Source: an uncultured Clostridia bacterium | GTDB lineage: Bacteria > Bacillota > Clostridia > Christensenellales > Borkfalkiaceae | Reading direction: 5' to 3' | Assembly: GCA_904502225.1 (NCBI GenBank) | Contig: CAJGDO010000020.1 | Location: forward strand, 1-23,035 | Length of the DNA stretch: 23,035 bases | In this document: positions 23,004 to 23,035 of the stretch, piece after piece | Numbering within the stretch: position 1 is the first letter of the stretch | How the letters are laid out: every line of letters starts with the position of its first letter | Notes under the pieces: model-generated | What the model saw: the letters and a program-made list of their open reading frames with translations, nothing else | Told to the model about the DNA's origin: nothing | Databases searched by the model: none | Made by a program: the position numbers and the translations under genes

Positions 23004-23035
23004 AATTTTTTTTCGCACATACGTTTTACATTGAC

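Noticed and set aside
1..23035. Possible reassignment of TGA, because nearly all genes end in TAA
   Set aside because: Trp is encoded by TGG, no conserved frame reads through TGA, and the zinc-ribbon gene ends in TGA. TAA preference is explained by high A/T content.

Overview
The window is AT-rich chromosomal DNA. It most likely comes from an anaerobic, fermentative, low-GC Gram-positive bacterium (Firmicutes, Clostridia or a related uncultured gut-type lineage). The reasons are the electron-bifurcating NfnAB and HydABC enzymes, strong AAGGAGG-type ribosome sites, sigmaA promoters with 16-17 bp spacers, a Firmicutes-style lipoprotein and short A/T-tailed intrinsic terminators. The exact lineage cannot be told from the sequence alone. 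Almost all genes stop with TAA.

Layout. 1-5818: redox cluster, nfnA (3' end only), nfnB, hydC, hydB, hydA, closed by a strong terminator. Together these genes link NADH, NADPH, ferredoxin and H2. 5880-6548: a single hpt gene with its own promoter. 6547-7344: a small divergent unit bracketed by two bidirectional terminators. It holds an XRE-type repressor gene (minus) and a four-helix membrane protein gene (plus), with two matching 19-bp operators between them. 7364-8461 (minus): ychF, back to back with an argS promoter. 8583-14607: probable operon argS, HAD phosphatase, BaiN-type flavoprotein, rho and an orphan beta-class DNA methyltransferase. 14608-14895: no protein gene, but a strong promoter followed by what looks like a rod-shaped structured RNA of about 160 nt plus an intrinsic terminator (6S RNA-like architecture). 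14896-16635: a surface lipoprotein built of BspA-type leucine-rich repeats. 16730-21235: a gyrB/gyrA-type topoisomerase pair with its own promoter and terminator. 21274-23035: the edge of a phage-like region, with a solitary terminase large subunit gene and a small zinc-ribbon gene, cut by the window end.

Most of the content is ordinary core metabolism and information processing. The parts that deserve a second look are the structured RNA at 14659-14870, the repressor/membrane-protein divergon at 6547-7309, the gyrase-like A subunit that lacks a GyrA box and has Gly at a key quinolone-region position, the solitary terminase, and the methyltransferase coupled to rho.
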